A model generated the notes under the pieces. It made no database searches. It was not told the DNA's origin and saw nothing but the letters and a program-made list of their open reading frames with translations. A stretch of DNA of 64,000 nt from Roseburia faecis (lineage in GTDB: Bacteria; Bacillota; Clostridia; Lachnospirales; Lachnospiraceae), in the NCBI RefSeq assembly GCF_001406815.1, contig NZ_CVRR01000008.1, forward strand, positions 27,514 through 91,513, read 5' to 3'. Within the stretch, counting starts at the first letter, position 1, and every line of letters starts with the position of its first letter. Below are positions 42,621-51,930 of this stretch, piece by piece. A program made the translations under genes and the position numbers.

Positions 42621-44432
42621 ATGAAAGAGAAAATGAATAAAATACCGGTGTTTTACGCATGTGATGATAATTTTGTGAAATACACGATGGTTTCACTGCA
42701 GTCGATGATGGATCATGCATCCAAAGAGGCACAGTATGAAATTCATGTACTTCATACCAATATTTCGGAAGAAATGCAAAAGAAGATGCATGCTATGGAG
42801 AATGCGAATTTTTCTGTGCAGTTTGATCATGTGACGGAATATTTACATTCCATACAGGAGAAACTTCCACTTCGGGATTATTATTCCAAAACAACATATT
42901 TTCGTCTGTTTATCGCGGAAATGTTTCCGGAAATAGACAAAGCCATCTATATCGACAGCGATACGGTCGTGCTGGGGGATATTGCACAACTGTATGCTTA
43001 TGATCTTGGAGATGCTTATGTGGGAGCGTGCAGGGAACAGGTGATGATTCAGGAAGAGGTATACGGCACTTATGTGGAGAAGGTGCTTGGGGTAGAACGT
43101 GATAATTATTTCAACGCCGGTATGCTTGTGATAAACTGTGAACAGTTTCGTAAAAATCACGTGTTAGAGCAGTTTATGGAACTTCTCCCGATGTACAATT
43201 TTGTGGTCACACAGGATGAAGATTATCTGAATCTGATCTGCCACAACAAGGTGTGCTGGCTGCCGCAGAAGTGGAATGTGGAAGTATTCGGTCAGATCCC
43301 GTGCCGCGAAGAAGAAATCTGTGTGCTGCATTATATTATGGTCTCGAAGCCATGGCATTACAATGACTGCCGCCTGCAGGAATATTTCTGGGAGAGCGCA
43401 CAAAAGACCAGTGTGTATGCCGAGATCCGTAAGGTGCTTGAAAGCTATACAGACGAAGAAAGAAAGCGGGATGCGGAGTCCTGTGACCGTCTGATGCAGA
43501 CCGCAAAGGATGAGATCGCCAAGGAAAATAATTACCTGAATCTGGTGAAAGCAGGAAAATTAAAGTCCAAAGACCGCCTGGAAGTACTTGAAAAAATTGC
43601 TTTGTACGAAAGAGAGGGGCGTTTTGGGGAAGATGTGGAGGAAGATCCGCCTACCCGTGAGCTTCAGCCGTCTGAGATCGATTATCTGCGCAAAAAATTA
43701 AAGAGCCGTATCAAGACAAGATTGACTTACAAAGTAGCGCGGACATTTTTAAACAAGATCATTGAAAATAAACAGCTGATCATCAAGGATGTCATTGGAA
43801 CGGAACATATGGATGCACTGACTTCCGGTGCGGTGATTACCTGTAATCATTTTAATGCATTTGACAGCTTTGCCATGCAGATTGCCTATGAAAAATCAAA
43901 GCAGTGCAAAAAACGCCGGCTTTACCGTGTGATCCGGGAAGGAAATTATACGAATTTTCCGGGCTTTTACGGAATGCTCATGCGAAACTGTTACACGTTT
44001 CCACTGAGTTCCAACCGCGATACGATGAAGAAATTTTTAAGTTCCATGGATACCGTGCTGCAGCACGGAGATTTCATGCTGGTCTATCCGGAGCAGAGTA
44101 TGTGGTGGAATTACCGCAAACCGAAGCCGTTAAAGAAGGGTGCCTATACATTTGCCGCCAAAAACCATGTGCCGGTGCTGCCTTGCTTTATCACCATGGA
44201 AGACAGCGACATCCTCGGCGATGATGGCTTTTATGTGCAGGAATACACAATACACATTGCAGAGCCGATTTATCCGGACCCACAGAAAACACAGGCAGAA
44301 AATGTGGATGCGATGCGCAGAAAAAATGCTGCTGTATGGAAACAGATTTACGAAGAGTTTTACGGAATTCCTTTAGTATACGATACTGCGGAAGCAGTGC
44401 AGTATGTGGGAAAACCGACCAATATCGCATAA
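42621..44432 (+). CDS. GT8 glycosyltransferase fused to a PlsC acyltransferase
   Basis: The protein has 603 residues in two enzymes. Residues about 6-265 are GT8, with YIDSDTVVLGD as DxD and FNAGMLVINC. A charged linker of about 110 residues follows. Residues about 375-580 are PlsC-like, with CNHFNAFDSFAM as motif I, PLSSNRDTMKKFL and LVYPEQSMWWN as the PEG-type motif. Glycosyl transfer and acylation in one chain suggest one acylated glycan or glycolipid product. AAGGAG precedes the ATG at 42621. Closed by a strong terminator. Confidence 0.88.
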   Translation: MKEKMNKIPVFYACDDNFVKYTMVSLQSMMDHASKEAQYEIHVLHTNISEEMQKKMHAMENANFSVQFDHVTEYLHSIQEKLPLRDYYSKTTYFRLFIAEMFPEIDKAIYIDSDTVVLGDIAQLYAYDLGDAYVGACREQVMIQEEVYGTYVEKVLGVERDNYFNAGMLVINCEQFRKNHVLEQFMELLPMYNFVVTQDEDYLNLICHNKVCWLPQKWNVEVFGQIPCREEEICVLHYIMVSKPWHYNDCRLQEYFWESAQKTSVYAEIRKVLESYTDEERKRDAESCDRLMQTAKDEIAKENNYLNLVKAGKLKSKDRLEVLEKIALYEREGRFGEDVEEDPPTRELQPSEIDYLRKKLKSRIKTRLTYKVARTFLNKIIENKQLIIKDVIGTEHMDALTSGAVITCNHFNAFDSFAMQIAYEKSKQCKKRRLYRVIREGNYTNFPGFYGMLMRNCYTFPLSSNRDTMKKFLSSMDTVLQHGDFMLVYPEQSMWWNYRKPKPLKKGAYTFAAKNHVPVLPCFITMEDSDILGDDGFYVQEYTIHIAEPIYPDPQKTQAENVDAMRRKNAAVWKQIYEEFYGIPLVYDTAEAVQYVGKPTNIA

Positions 44433-44446
44433 GAACAGATACCAGA

Positions 44447-44475
44447 CCGCCGGAGGATGCCTCCGGCGGTTTTTT
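44447..44475 (+). terminator. Terminator after the acyltransferase/GT8 operon
   Basis: Perfect 10-bp GC-rich stem (44447-44456 with 44460-44469), 3-base loop and six T. Confidence 0.96.
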
Positions 44476-44485
44476 CATAATGGGA

Positions 44486-44544
44486 TTGACAGAAAAGCAG
44501 TGTGAGAGTACTATACTACTTAGCAATGCTAAATAGCACCGCTA
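44486..44544 (+). promoter_or_regulatory. Promoter and tandem palindromes of the PadR operon
   Basis: TTGACA at 44486-44491 with TACTAT (44509-44514, 17 bp) or TATACT (44512-44517, 20 bp). Just downstream are two inverted repeats in tandem: TTAGC-AAT-GCTAA (44520-44532) and TAGC-ACC-GCTA (44534-44544). They cover the transcription start and are the likely PadR autoregulatory sites. Confidence 0.75.
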
Positions 44545-44560
44545 AATAAAAAGAAAAGGG

Positions 44561-44911
44561 ATGGGTATGGAAGAAAAGTATATACAGCAGTTTAAAAAGG
44601 GCGCATACGAAATGATCCTGCTTTCGCTGATCGCCCAAAAAGAAACATACGGTTATGAGATTCTGACGGAAATACAAAAACAGGGTGGTGAAATCTTTGC
44701 ATTTGCCAAAGAGGGAACCATTTATCCGATCTTGTACCGTCTGACAAAGGCAGGACTTATCCAGTACCGCCTGGTGCCGGCGAAAGCAAACGGGGGCGAA
44801 AAAAAATATTATTCGCTTACCGGAGAGGGAAAAGATATGCTCGAAAAAATGAAAAATTTCTGGGAAAACTACAAGGATTGTGTGGATGGATTTATGAAAG
44901 GGGATGCGTAA
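44561..44911 (+). CDS. PadR-family transcriptional regulator
   Basis: The protein has 116 residues (114 from the alternative ATG at 44567). A PadR winged helix contains FKKGAYEMILLSLIAQKETY, GYEILTEI, EGTIYPILYRL and KYYSLTGEGK. It is the short PadR_s2 type, which represses its own operon and often a neighbouring transporter or membrane protein. The next gene starts 2 bases after its stop. Confidence 0.94.
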   Translation: MGMEEKYIQQFKKGAYEMILLSLIAQKETYGYEILTEIQKQGGEIFAFAKEGTIYPILYRLTKAGLIQYRLVPAKANGGEKKYYSLTGEGKDMLEKMKNFWENYKDCVDGFMKGDA

Positions 44912-44912
44912 T

Positions 44913-45353
44913 ATGAACAGAGAAACCTATATACGGAAAGTAAAAAAACAACTGGACTGTTCCGTGAAAGAAAAAGAGGAGATCGTGCGGGATCTTCAGG
45001 AGATTTTTGATTCTGGAAAAGAGCATGGAAAAAGCGAAAGCCAGATCATAAAACAGCTCGGAAAACCGCAGGCGTATGCACAGGCGCTCGGCTGTGGCAG
45101 ACAGACCATGCCGCTGTCCGGAAAACGAAAAGTTGCTGTAGTGTTTTTGGCGGTGGGTGGACTGTTCTGTCTGTATGCACTGGGCGAAAGTCTGCGGTTT
45201 CGGATGCCGAAAAATGCCATTGGCGGTGGGGATGCGATGACGATGATCGTGCTGCAAAACTCGTCACCGGTAAACAGCAGCGAGATTTTTGGGGGATTGG
45301 CGGTCATTTGTATGGTTGCACTGGTTTTCCTTTTACGAAAGAAGAAAAAATAA
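44913..45353 (+). CDS. HAAS/DUF1700-like membrane protein
   Basis: The protein has 146 residues. The N-terminal ~60 form a helical HAAS-like domain (YIRKVKKQLDCSVKEKEEIV then LQEIFDSG and IIKQLGKPQAYAQAL), typically the partner of PadR regulators. Two hydrophobic helices follow (about 76-95 and 124-140). AAAGGGG lies 10 bases before ATG 44913, which is favoured over the overlapping ATG at 44904. Confidence 0.85.
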   Translation: MNRETYIRKVKKQLDCSVKEKEEIVRDLQEIFDSGKEHGKSESQIIKQLGKPQAYAQALGCGRQTMPLSGKRKVAVVFLAVGGLFCLYALGESLRFRMPKNAIGGGDAMTMIVLQNSSPVNSSEIFGGLAVICMVALVFLLRKKKK

Positions 45354-45374
45354 GGAGAGGAATATTAAGAAATA

Positions 45375-45815
45375 ATGGAACACATAAAGAAAAAACTAGC
45401 AGTAATTGTTGTGTTTTTCGCTGTTTTTATTGGAATTGTTACAATCTGGACAGTCCGAAAACAAAGCCAGCCAAAATTGACAGCGGTCACATGGAAATTG
45501 GAGGAAGAAGCGGATTTAGACGGCAACGAGCTTTCATCCTACGCAAAAGATCCTTCCAAAAGCAAGGTCGTTCTGACATTTAAAAAAGATCAGACCTATC
45601 GGTGCAAAAATCTTGAAAACAAAAAAATCTGGAAGGGAACATACACACTGTCGCGTACAAAATCGAAAGATACCTACATGTTGCATCTCGTTCCGGATCA
45701 GGGAACGGCATCGTACTATGGCGTGTATGGGACACGCGAGTATGAAGATGGTACCGGGCACATGTCGGTCATACTGACCACAAAAGACAAAATTTTATCA
45801 TTCCTTGCAGAATAA
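45375..45815 (+). CDS. Signal-anchored extracytoplasmic protein, unknown
   Basis: The protein has 146 residues with an N-terminal membrane anchor (about 7-26) and a beta-rich outer domain with TWKLEEEADLDG, VLTFKKDQTYRCKN and IWKGTYTL, reminiscent of lipocalin-like META-type domains, though I cannot assign a family. It is the third gene of the PadR operon, 21 bases after the second. GGAGAGG lies 16 bases upstream of the ATG, a loose spacing. A weak hairpin (ACAGC / GCTGT) follows. Confidence 0.68.
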   Translation: MEHIKKKLAVIVVFFAVFIGIVTIWTVRKQSQPKLTAVTWKLEEEADLDGNELSSYAKDPSKSKVVLTFKKDQTYRCKNLENKKIWKGTYTLSRTKSKDTYMLHLVPDQGTASYYGVYGTREYEDGTGHMSVILTTKDKILSFLAE

Positions 45816-45844
45816 GGCAAAGACAGCAATTCCGGCTGTTCCTT

Positions 45845-46648
45845 TTACTGTCTGCGGAACTGTGAGGGTGTCATGCCGGTAAGTTTTTTAAACATCACGA
45901 TAAAATGGCTGGAATCTGTATAACCGACATCGTGTGCGATCTCCTGGATTTTGCGGTCACGGCGCATAAGCAGCAGTTCTTTTGCCTTGGTGATCCGGTA
46001 GTTTGTTAAATATTCGTAGACGGAGCAGCCTAGGTAGCGCACAAACAGGCGGGACAGGTATTGCGGGGATACATAGACCTGCTGGCATAACTTTTCGGCG
46101 GTCAGGTCTTCCATATAGTGTGTTTCGATCAGCCGCAATACGGGCTCAACATATTTTTCCCACAGGGGATCGCTGGTATTTGCGTGGAAAAATCCATTGG
46201 AAAACTGCAGCAGCAGTGCATAACAGTCGCAGGAAAGCTGGTGTGTATTGACTGGTGCTGTTTTAAAACGTGCTACAGCACGGTCGATCACAGCTTTGAT
46301 TTCCAGAGCATTTTCCTTTTCTGTAAAAATTATGCGGTTGTTGCCAAGAATCTGTGGCAGATGTGCTTCCATTGTACCGCCAAATGTTGCAAAACACGTA
46401 ATCCATGCAGAGGTGTCTGCTGCACGGTAAGCATGTGGGACATGCGGTGTGATCAGAATGCCGTGATCTTCAGGCAAAAAATATTCTTTTCCGTCAATTG
46501 TGAAGATGCCACAGCCTTCTTCTGTCTGCAAATAGTGATAGATTGGGTAACCTTGTGGACGGCTGAGCGCTTCCTGCAGCCAGTGGTTTCCAACGGAATC
46601 AAACTGGAATGGTTCTTTGCTGAGCGTGTTGCTGAAATAGATTGCCAT
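45845..46648 (-). CDS. AraC-family regulator with cupin domain
   Basis: The protein has 267 residues. An N-terminal cupin effector-binding domain (about 30-110, with FLPEDHGILITPHVPHAY) is followed by two helix-turn-helix motifs (EKLCQQVYVSPQYLSRLF and IQEIAHDVGYTDSSHF) and the closing GMTPSQFRRQ. It is divergent from a GH42 beta-galactosidase gene, which it should activate in response to an oligosaccharide. The direct repeats in the 190-bp gap are its likely sites. Confidence 0.94.
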   Translation of the reverse strand: MAIYFSNTLSKEPFQFDSVGNHWLQEALSRPQGYPIYHYLQTEEGCGIFTIDGKEYFLPEDHGILITPHVPHAYRAADTSAWITCFATFGGTMEAHLPQILGNNRIIFTEKENALEIKAVIDRAVARFKTAPVNTHQLSCDCYALLLQFSNGFFHANTSDPLWEKYVEPVLRLIETHYMEDLTAEKLCQQVYVSPQYLSRLFVRYLGCSVYEYLTNYRITKAKELLLMRRDRKIQEIAHDVGYTDSSHFIVMFKKLTGMTPSQFRRQ

Positions 46649-46716
46649 GAGATATCTCCACTTCTTTTTTCTATGGCATCATAGCATATTTCAACAGAAA
46701 AAGAAATAGTTTCAAA

Positions 46717-46773
46717 ATGTTATATAAATTGGTTTATCATGTTATACAAATATAAAAGATTGTATCGTATAAT
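46717..46773 (+). promoter_or_regulatory. AraC-type direct repeats and promoter of the GH42 gene
   Basis: ATGTTATATAAAT (46717-46729) and ATGTTATACAAAT (46739-46751) are 13-bp direct repeats 22 bp apart, two helical turns. The second covers the -35 position (46745-46750) of a promoter with TATAAT at 46768-46773 and no proper -35 hexamer. This is the layout of an AraC-activated promoter. Confidence 0.8.
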
Positions 46774-46839
46774 AGGGAAAAATCAACGAAAACAAAAAAT
46801 GAGACATAAATTCAGAATCGAAAAGAAAAGGAGAAAACT

Positions 46840-48849
46840 ATGAGCACGCATTTTAAGAGAATCCTCTACGGAGGAGATTACAACCCGAATCAGTGGCCGA
46901 AGGATATCTGGCAGGGAGATATGCGCATTTTTAAGGATGCACACATCAATACCGCGACAATCAATGTATTTTCATGGGCAAAGATCCAGCCATCGGAGCA
47001 TGAATATAATTTTGATGAGCTTGACGAGATCGTGGATATGCTTTCGAAAGAAAATTACGATATCGTATTTGCCACTTCCACGGCAGCCCTTCCGGGATGG
47101 ATGGTGCGTAAATATCCGGAAGTGATGTTTACTGATTATGAAGGAAGACAGCACAAATTTGGCGGCCGTCACAATGCCTGCCCGAATTCTTTTGTGTTTA
47201 AACATTATGCGCGTGAACTGGCATATAAACTGGCAGAGCGCTATGCAGACAATCCACATGTGACCTGCTGGCATGTCAGCAACGAATATGGAAACGAGTG
47301 TTTCTGTGAGAACTGTCAGAAGGCATTCCGTGTGTGGCTGAAAGATAAGTATAAGACAATTGATGCATTAAACAGGGCCTGGAATATGGAATTCTGGGGA
47401 CATACCGTTTACGACTGGGATGATGTGGTACCGCCAAATGCGTTAAGTGACGGAATCGGAAGTGAAAAGACTGCTTTTGCAGGTATTTCCATTGATTATC
47501 GCAGATTTTATTCGGACAGCCAGTTAGCATGCTTCAAGATGGAGCGCGACGCGATCCGGAGTGTCAAGCCGGATGCATTTGTTACCACAAACCTGATGGG
47601 AACATTCAAGGGGCTTGATTATTTCAAGTGGGCAAAAGAGATGGATGTTGTATCCTGGGATAATTATCCTTCCTATGATACTCCGTGGAGCAGCATTGCC
47701 ATGACACACGATCTGATGCGCGGTTTAAAAGATGAGCCGTTTATGCTGATGGAGCAGACGCCAAGCCAGCAGAACTGGCAGAAATACAATTCCCTGAAAC
47801 GTCCGGGGCAGATGCGGGCACAAAGTTATCAGACACTGGCACATGGGGCAGACACGATCCAGTTTTTCCAGCTTCGCAGAAGTGTGGGCGGATGTGAGAA
47901 ATTCCATGGCGCTGTGATTGCACATGCAGGAAGTGAAAATACCCGTGTTTTTCGTGAGGTGGCTCAGCTTGGCGCGGAGCTGGAAAGCTTTGGAGACCGT
48001 ACTTTGGGATCACGCAATGAAGCGGAAGTCGGACTGATTTTCGACTGGGATAATTACTGGGCACTGGAGTACACCAGCGGTCCGTCCGAGGATTTAAAAT
48101 ATGTGGATCAGATTCATCAGTACTATCAGTATTTTTACAAAAAGAATATCGGTGTGGATATGATTCCTGTGGATGCGGATTTTTCAAAATACAAGATTGT
48201 TGTGGCACCGGTGCTTTATATGGTAAAGGATGGAATGAAAGAAGCGCTGGAGAATTTTGTGAAAAATGGCGGTATTCTGATTACTACGTTTATGAGCGGA
48301 ATTGTCGGACAGTCGGATAATGTATATCTGGGCGGTTATCCGGGACCGCTCCGCGAGATGGCGGGGGTATGGGTTGAGGAGATTGATGCCCTTGCACCGG
48401 AACAGAAAAATAAGGCAAAGTTTGCAGACGGCAGTACAGCAGCATGCGGTCTTTTGTGCGATCTGATGCATTTAGAGGGTGCGAAAGCACTTGCCTCTTA
48501 TGAGGAAGATTTCTATGCAGGAATGCCGGCAGCATCGAAGAATACATACGGAAAAGGTACCACATATTATATTGCAACCCGGTTTGAGGAAGAAGGGCTT
48601 GCAAAGATTTTGGATCAGGCAGTCCAGGAGGCCGGAGTTTCATCCGTTATCCCGGAAGAAACCGGACTTGAAGTTGTCACACGCGTCAGTGATACCACGC
48701 GATTCTATTTTGTCATGAACTTTACGGATGAGGAGCAGATTCTGCCGGAGAGTCTGACCGGAAAGAAAGACATGATCAGCCAAAAGATGACAGAACACGG
48801 AATGAAATTGAAAAAATGGGATGTCCTTTTACTGGAAGAACATCTGTAA
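46840..48849 (+). CDS. GH42 beta-galactosidase
   Basis: The protein has 669 residues without signal peptide. It removes terminal beta-galactose from oligosaccharides inside the cell. The (beta/alpha)8 domain has the acid/base Glu in WHVSNEYGNECFCENC (about residue 150) and the nucleophile in FMLMEQTPSQQNW (about 307). The zinc-binding cysteines found in many GH42 enzymes are visible as CFCENC and an earlier Cys. A trimerisation domain and a small C-terminal beta domain follow. AAAGGAG precedes the ATG. Regulated by the divergent AraC protein. Confidence 0.94.
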   Translation: MSTHFKRILYGGDYNPNQWPKDIWQGDMRIFKDAHINTATINVFSWAKIQPSEHEYNFDELDEIVDMLSKENYDIVFATSTAALPGWMVRKYPEVMFTDYEGRQHKFGGRHNACPNSFVFKHYARELAYKLAERYADNPHVTCWHVSNEYGNECFCENCQKAFRVWLKDKYKTIDALNRAWNMEFWGHTVYDWDDVVPPNALSDGIGSEKTAFAGISIDYRRFYSDSQLACFKMERDAIRSVKPDAFVTTNLMGTFKGLDYFKWAKEMDVVSWDNYPSYDTPWSSIAMTHDLMRGLKDEPFMLMEQTPSQQNWQKYNSLKRPGQMRAQSYQTLAHGADTIQFFQLRRSVGGCEKFHGAVIAHAGSENTRVFREVAQLGAELESFGDRTLGSRNEAEVGLIFDWDNYWALEYTSGPSEDLKYVDQIHQYYQYFYKKNIGVDMIPVDADFSKYKIVVAPVLYMVKDGMKEALENFVKNGGILITTFMSGIVGQSDNVYLGGYPGPLREMAGVWVEEIDALAPEQKNKAKFADGSTAACGLLCDLMHLEGAKALASYEEDFYAGMPAASKNTYGKGTTYYIATRFEEEGLAKILDQAVQEAGVSSVIPEETGLEVVTRVSDTTRFYFVMNFTDEEQILPESLTGKKDMISQKMTEHGMKLKKWDVLLLEEHL

Positions 48850-48858
48850 ACAAAAGAC

Positions 48859-48952
48859 AGCGCCGGAATCCGAGAAAGTGGATCCGGCGCTGAAGTTTAT
48901 GTTGAACATATCGCTCGCGCGCGAAAGTGTGCGACAAGCGCACACTTTATTT
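48859..48952. repeat. Hairpin plus palindrome-rich repeat, copy 2
   Basis: A GC-rich hairpin (AGCGCCGGA / TCCGGCGCT, 48860-48891) is followed by the segment 48892-48952 that matches 36408-36468. It contains TATGTTGAACATA, CGCTCGCGCGCG and the stem AAAGTGTGCG / CGCACACTTT, here followed by ATTTTTTG. Between two convergent genes, it acts as terminator for GH42. Confidence 0.85.
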
Positions 48953-48980
48953 TTTGTGATACGTGGATAAATACATTTTT

Positions 48981-51470
48981 TCAGGAACGGGCATAGGAAG
49001 TGCCCAGAGACAGAATCTGAAGGCGTTTCCTGAAATCTTCGGCATTTTCAAAATGTCCCTGTAAGATGTCTTCTTTTTTCACAATGATGTCCTGTACCGT
49101 TTTATCCGTCAGGTGGAAAAAGTTATCAGAAAAAATAACATCTGCATCGTCAAAATCCAAAGCGACAAACGGAGCAAAGCAGTCACTGGAAATGTGCAGG
49201 ATAAAAGCATCATTCGTTTCTTTTGCTTCCGTGGATATAACCGGGTTTTTAAGATTTAAATATTTATACGGCACAAGTGTTTCCACATCCTTTAACACTT
49301 TTTGATCTTTTGTATGTATCACTGCTTCCAAAAATACATCGTCTTTTTGATCTTCCCAGGAACAGATATCGACAACTGCTGTTTCGATAGCGGAAAAGGC
49401 CGGGGAGTTCCCTTTGGTTTCGTATGTTTCCAGCACATTCCCTGACAGGTCACGAATGGACAGGGTGAGAGAATACTCTGTGGTTTCGAAGGATTCGTTG
49501 GAAAAATATACGTGGCACCTGTGATCTTCCAGCGTCATACTGACCGCGTGTGGGGCATAAAATTTCTGAGCCATGTAATGCAGGGCTTTCCATCTGCCAA
49601 AATAATCAATGCTGGACCAGGAAGGTGCCGGCCAGTCATCGTTGATCTGCCAGTAGAGGGTTCCCATACAGCGGCCGCGGTTTCGGCGCCAGTGGTCCAC
49701 ACCGTATTTGATGGCCATACCCTGTAATACCTGACTGGCATACAGGAGATGTGTCAGATCTTTTGGATAGCGCAGATTTTCGGACAGATAGTAGAGCATC
49801 TTACCGTTTGCCGCATCATTTTTCTGATGGCTTTCCATGACACGGGAGAAAATATTGCGGTCATCTTCCAAAGTAAAACTGTTGACGGTCTTTGCACATG
49901 GGAAAGACTGAAAACCGAATTCGGAGCAGAAACGGAAAAAATATTTGCGGTAGTCGGTAAATGGTTTCTGTCCATGCCAGACATCCCAGTAGTGGGTATC
50001 TCCGCGGTTTGCATCATCCGGATTGTCAAAACAGCCGCCGGATGACGGGGAAGAATGCCAGTAAAAGGTTTCACCGTCTGCCTCCTGTACGGCTTTCGGG
50101 AGGACTTCTTCAAACAATCTGATATAATCGGCACGAAGATAAGGAGTTTCTTTCTGGAAATCGCCCCAGTGATCCCAGGCAGATTCAATTTCGTTGTTGC
50201 CGCACCATAAACCAAGGCTGGCGTGGTGGCGCAGACGGCGCACATTATCATAGGTCTCCTGCCTGCAGTTTTCGGCAAACGCGTCCGTTACATCGTAGAC
50301 ATTGCAGGCATACATCAGATCCTGCCATACGATCAGCCCTTTTTCATCACAGAGATCATAAAAAGCATCGGAAGGGTAGTAACCGCCACCCCATACACGG
50401 ACGCAGTTAAAGTGTGCCCTGCGGCAGCTTTCCAGAATATAATCCAGCTTCTTTTCGGTAATTCTTGTGTACAGACAGTCATCCGGAATATAGTTTCCCC
50501 CGCGGGTAAAAATTTTGACACCATTGACACAGAAGGCGAATTCATTTCCCCATTCGTCTTTTTCCTGGCTGATCGTTAATGTGCGCAGACCGATCCGTCT
50601 GGTGATAGATTCCAGGCTTGTTCCGTCCTCATCCAGTAAAGTGGTCCTGACGATATAAAGAGGCTGATCGCCATAGTCATTCGGCCACCAGAGTTTTGGA
50701 TTTTCGATCACAAAATCCACCGCTGCCACACCGTCTGCATTTGTTTTACACAGTTTCGTCTGCAGCGGTTTGTCTGCACCGTCTTCTGAGAGTTCCACGC
50801 AAAGTTTTTGTCCCGGAACGGATTCGGAAAGTGTTATGGATGTCTGGACGGAAACGTTTTTGGCATGCTGCTGATGGATGCGGATGTCTTCGATTCTGGC
50901 ATGGGAATATCCCTGCAAATAAATGTCCCGGAAAATTCCGGCATCGATGGTCTGTGGACCCCAGTCCCAGCCAAACATGGAGTGTGCTTTGCGCAAAAGC
51001 TGGTTTCCTTTCATGGAGCCGCACGGAATATAATTGATTTTTTTATGGGCTTCATAAGGATAATCTTCGATAAAACGCAGCACAGAACGAAAAACAATCT
51101 GAATTTCGTTTTTTCCGGGGTGCAGAAGTTTTTTTGCCTGGAATTTCCAGGTACGGTGCATGTTATCTGTTTTTGCAAGGAATGTGCCGTTGATGCTGAT
51201 TTCCGCAAGTGTGTCAAGTCCTTCACACACCAGAACAATATGTTGTTGGGCCAAGAGTTCTTCATCGACATCAAACGTCCGGGTGAAAACATAATCCTTC
51301 CAGAACAATGCGCGTGTAGCATCCTCATTGGTACGGTAAAATGGATCTTTTATTTTTCCGGCGGCAAGAAGCCCGGAAAGTACAGTGCCGGGAATCTGCA
51401 TATCTACAGATTCTAAAGAACGGTGTCCGGCAGAAAGCTGCCAGGTTCCGTTTAAAGTACAGGTTTGCAT
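48981..51470 (-). CDS. GH2 beta-mannosidase
   Basis: The protein has 829 residues without signal peptide. It releases mannose from beta-1,4-mannooligosaccharides. The N-terminal sugar-binding domain carries HSMFGWDWGPQ, characteristic of beta-mannosidases. The immunoglobulin-like domain precedes the TIM barrel, with acid/base Glu in LWCGNNEIESAWD and nucleophile in RFCSEFGFQSFP. AGAGGGGAG precedes the start at 51470. It is convergent with GH42; together they suggest use of galacto-mannan type oligosaccharides. Confidence 0.93.
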   Translation of the reverse strand: MQTCTLNGTWQLSAGHRSLESVDMQIPGTVLSGLLAAGKIKDPFYRTNEDATRALFWKDYVFTRTFDVDEELLAQQHIVLVCEGLDTLAEISINGTFLAKTDNMHRTWKFQAKKLLHPGKNEIQIVFRSVLRFIEDYPYEAHKKINYIPCGSMKGNQLLRKAHSMFGWDWGPQTIDAGIFRDIYLQGYSHARIEDIRIHQQHAKNVSVQTSITLSESVPGQKLCVELSEDGADKPLQTKLCKTNADGVAAVDFVIENPKLWWPNDYGDQPLYIVRTTLLDEDGTSLESITRRIGLRTLTISQEKDEWGNEFAFCVNGVKIFTRGGNYIPDDCLYTRITEKKLDYILESCRRAHFNCVRVWGGGYYPSDAFYDLCDEKGLIVWQDLMYACNVYDVTDAFAENCRQETYDNVRRLRHHASLGLWCGNNEIESAWDHWGDFQKETPYLRADYIRLFEEVLPKAVQEADGETFYWHSSPSSGGCFDNPDDANRGDTHYWDVWHGQKPFTDYRKYFFRFCSEFGFQSFPCAKTVNSFTLEDDRNIFSRVMESHQKNDAANGKMLYYLSENLRYPKDLTHLLYASQVLQGMAIKYGVDHWRRNRGRCMGTLYWQINDDWPAPSWSSIDYFGRWKALHYMAQKFYAPHAVSMTLEDHRCHVYFSNESFETTEYSLTLSIRDLSGNVLETYETKGNSPAFSAIETAVVDICSWEDQKDDVFLEAVIHTKDQKVLKDVETLVPYKYLNLKNPVISTEAKETNDAFILHISSDCFAPFVALDFDDADVIFSDNFFHLTDKTVQDIIVKKEDILQGHFENAEDFRKRLQILSLGTSYARS

Positions 51471-51704
51471 GTTATATCTCCCCTCTTGGTAATCTTTTCA
51501 TTATTTTCTTGATTTTATCACAGAACAGTTCATACAACATCTATCTATCTTGCAAATTGTTATGCATTCTTTTGATTTTGCAAAATCCTTAAAGTTTTCT
51601 TAACCAGGCATGAACAGTTGAAGGGACAGTGGAAATTTTATTCGGGATTGTGTATACTGAAACTATCCTGACAATTGCAGATTTTCAGAAAAGAGGGAAA
51701 TACT

Positions 51705-51890
51705 ATGAAGAAAAGATTATACAAGAGCAGTACAGATAAAAAGGTTTGTGGAGTATGTGGCGGAATCGCAAACTATTTTGACGTAGATCCGACCGTGATT
51801 CGTCTGATCTGGGTGATCTTTACACTTGTGGGTGGCAGTGGACTGATTGCATACATCATTGCGGCCATTATCATGCCGGATGAAATGTAA
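51705..51890 (+). CDS. PspC domain protein
   Basis: The protein has 61 residues. The whole chain is a PspC domain: [37 protein letters not shown] and a single hydrophobic helix ending IIMPDE. Members sit in the membrane and relate to envelope stress. AGAGGG precedes the ATG at 51705; a TATACT at 51653-51658 is a plausible -10. The GH13 gene follows after 40 bases. Confidence 0.93.
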   Translation: MKKRLYKSSTDKKVCGVCGGIANYFDVDPTVIRLIWVIFTLVGGSGLIAYIIAAIIMPDEM

Positions 51891-51930
51891 CATAAAATGA
51901 TAGAAAACCGAAAGGAGAATTAATAAATAT

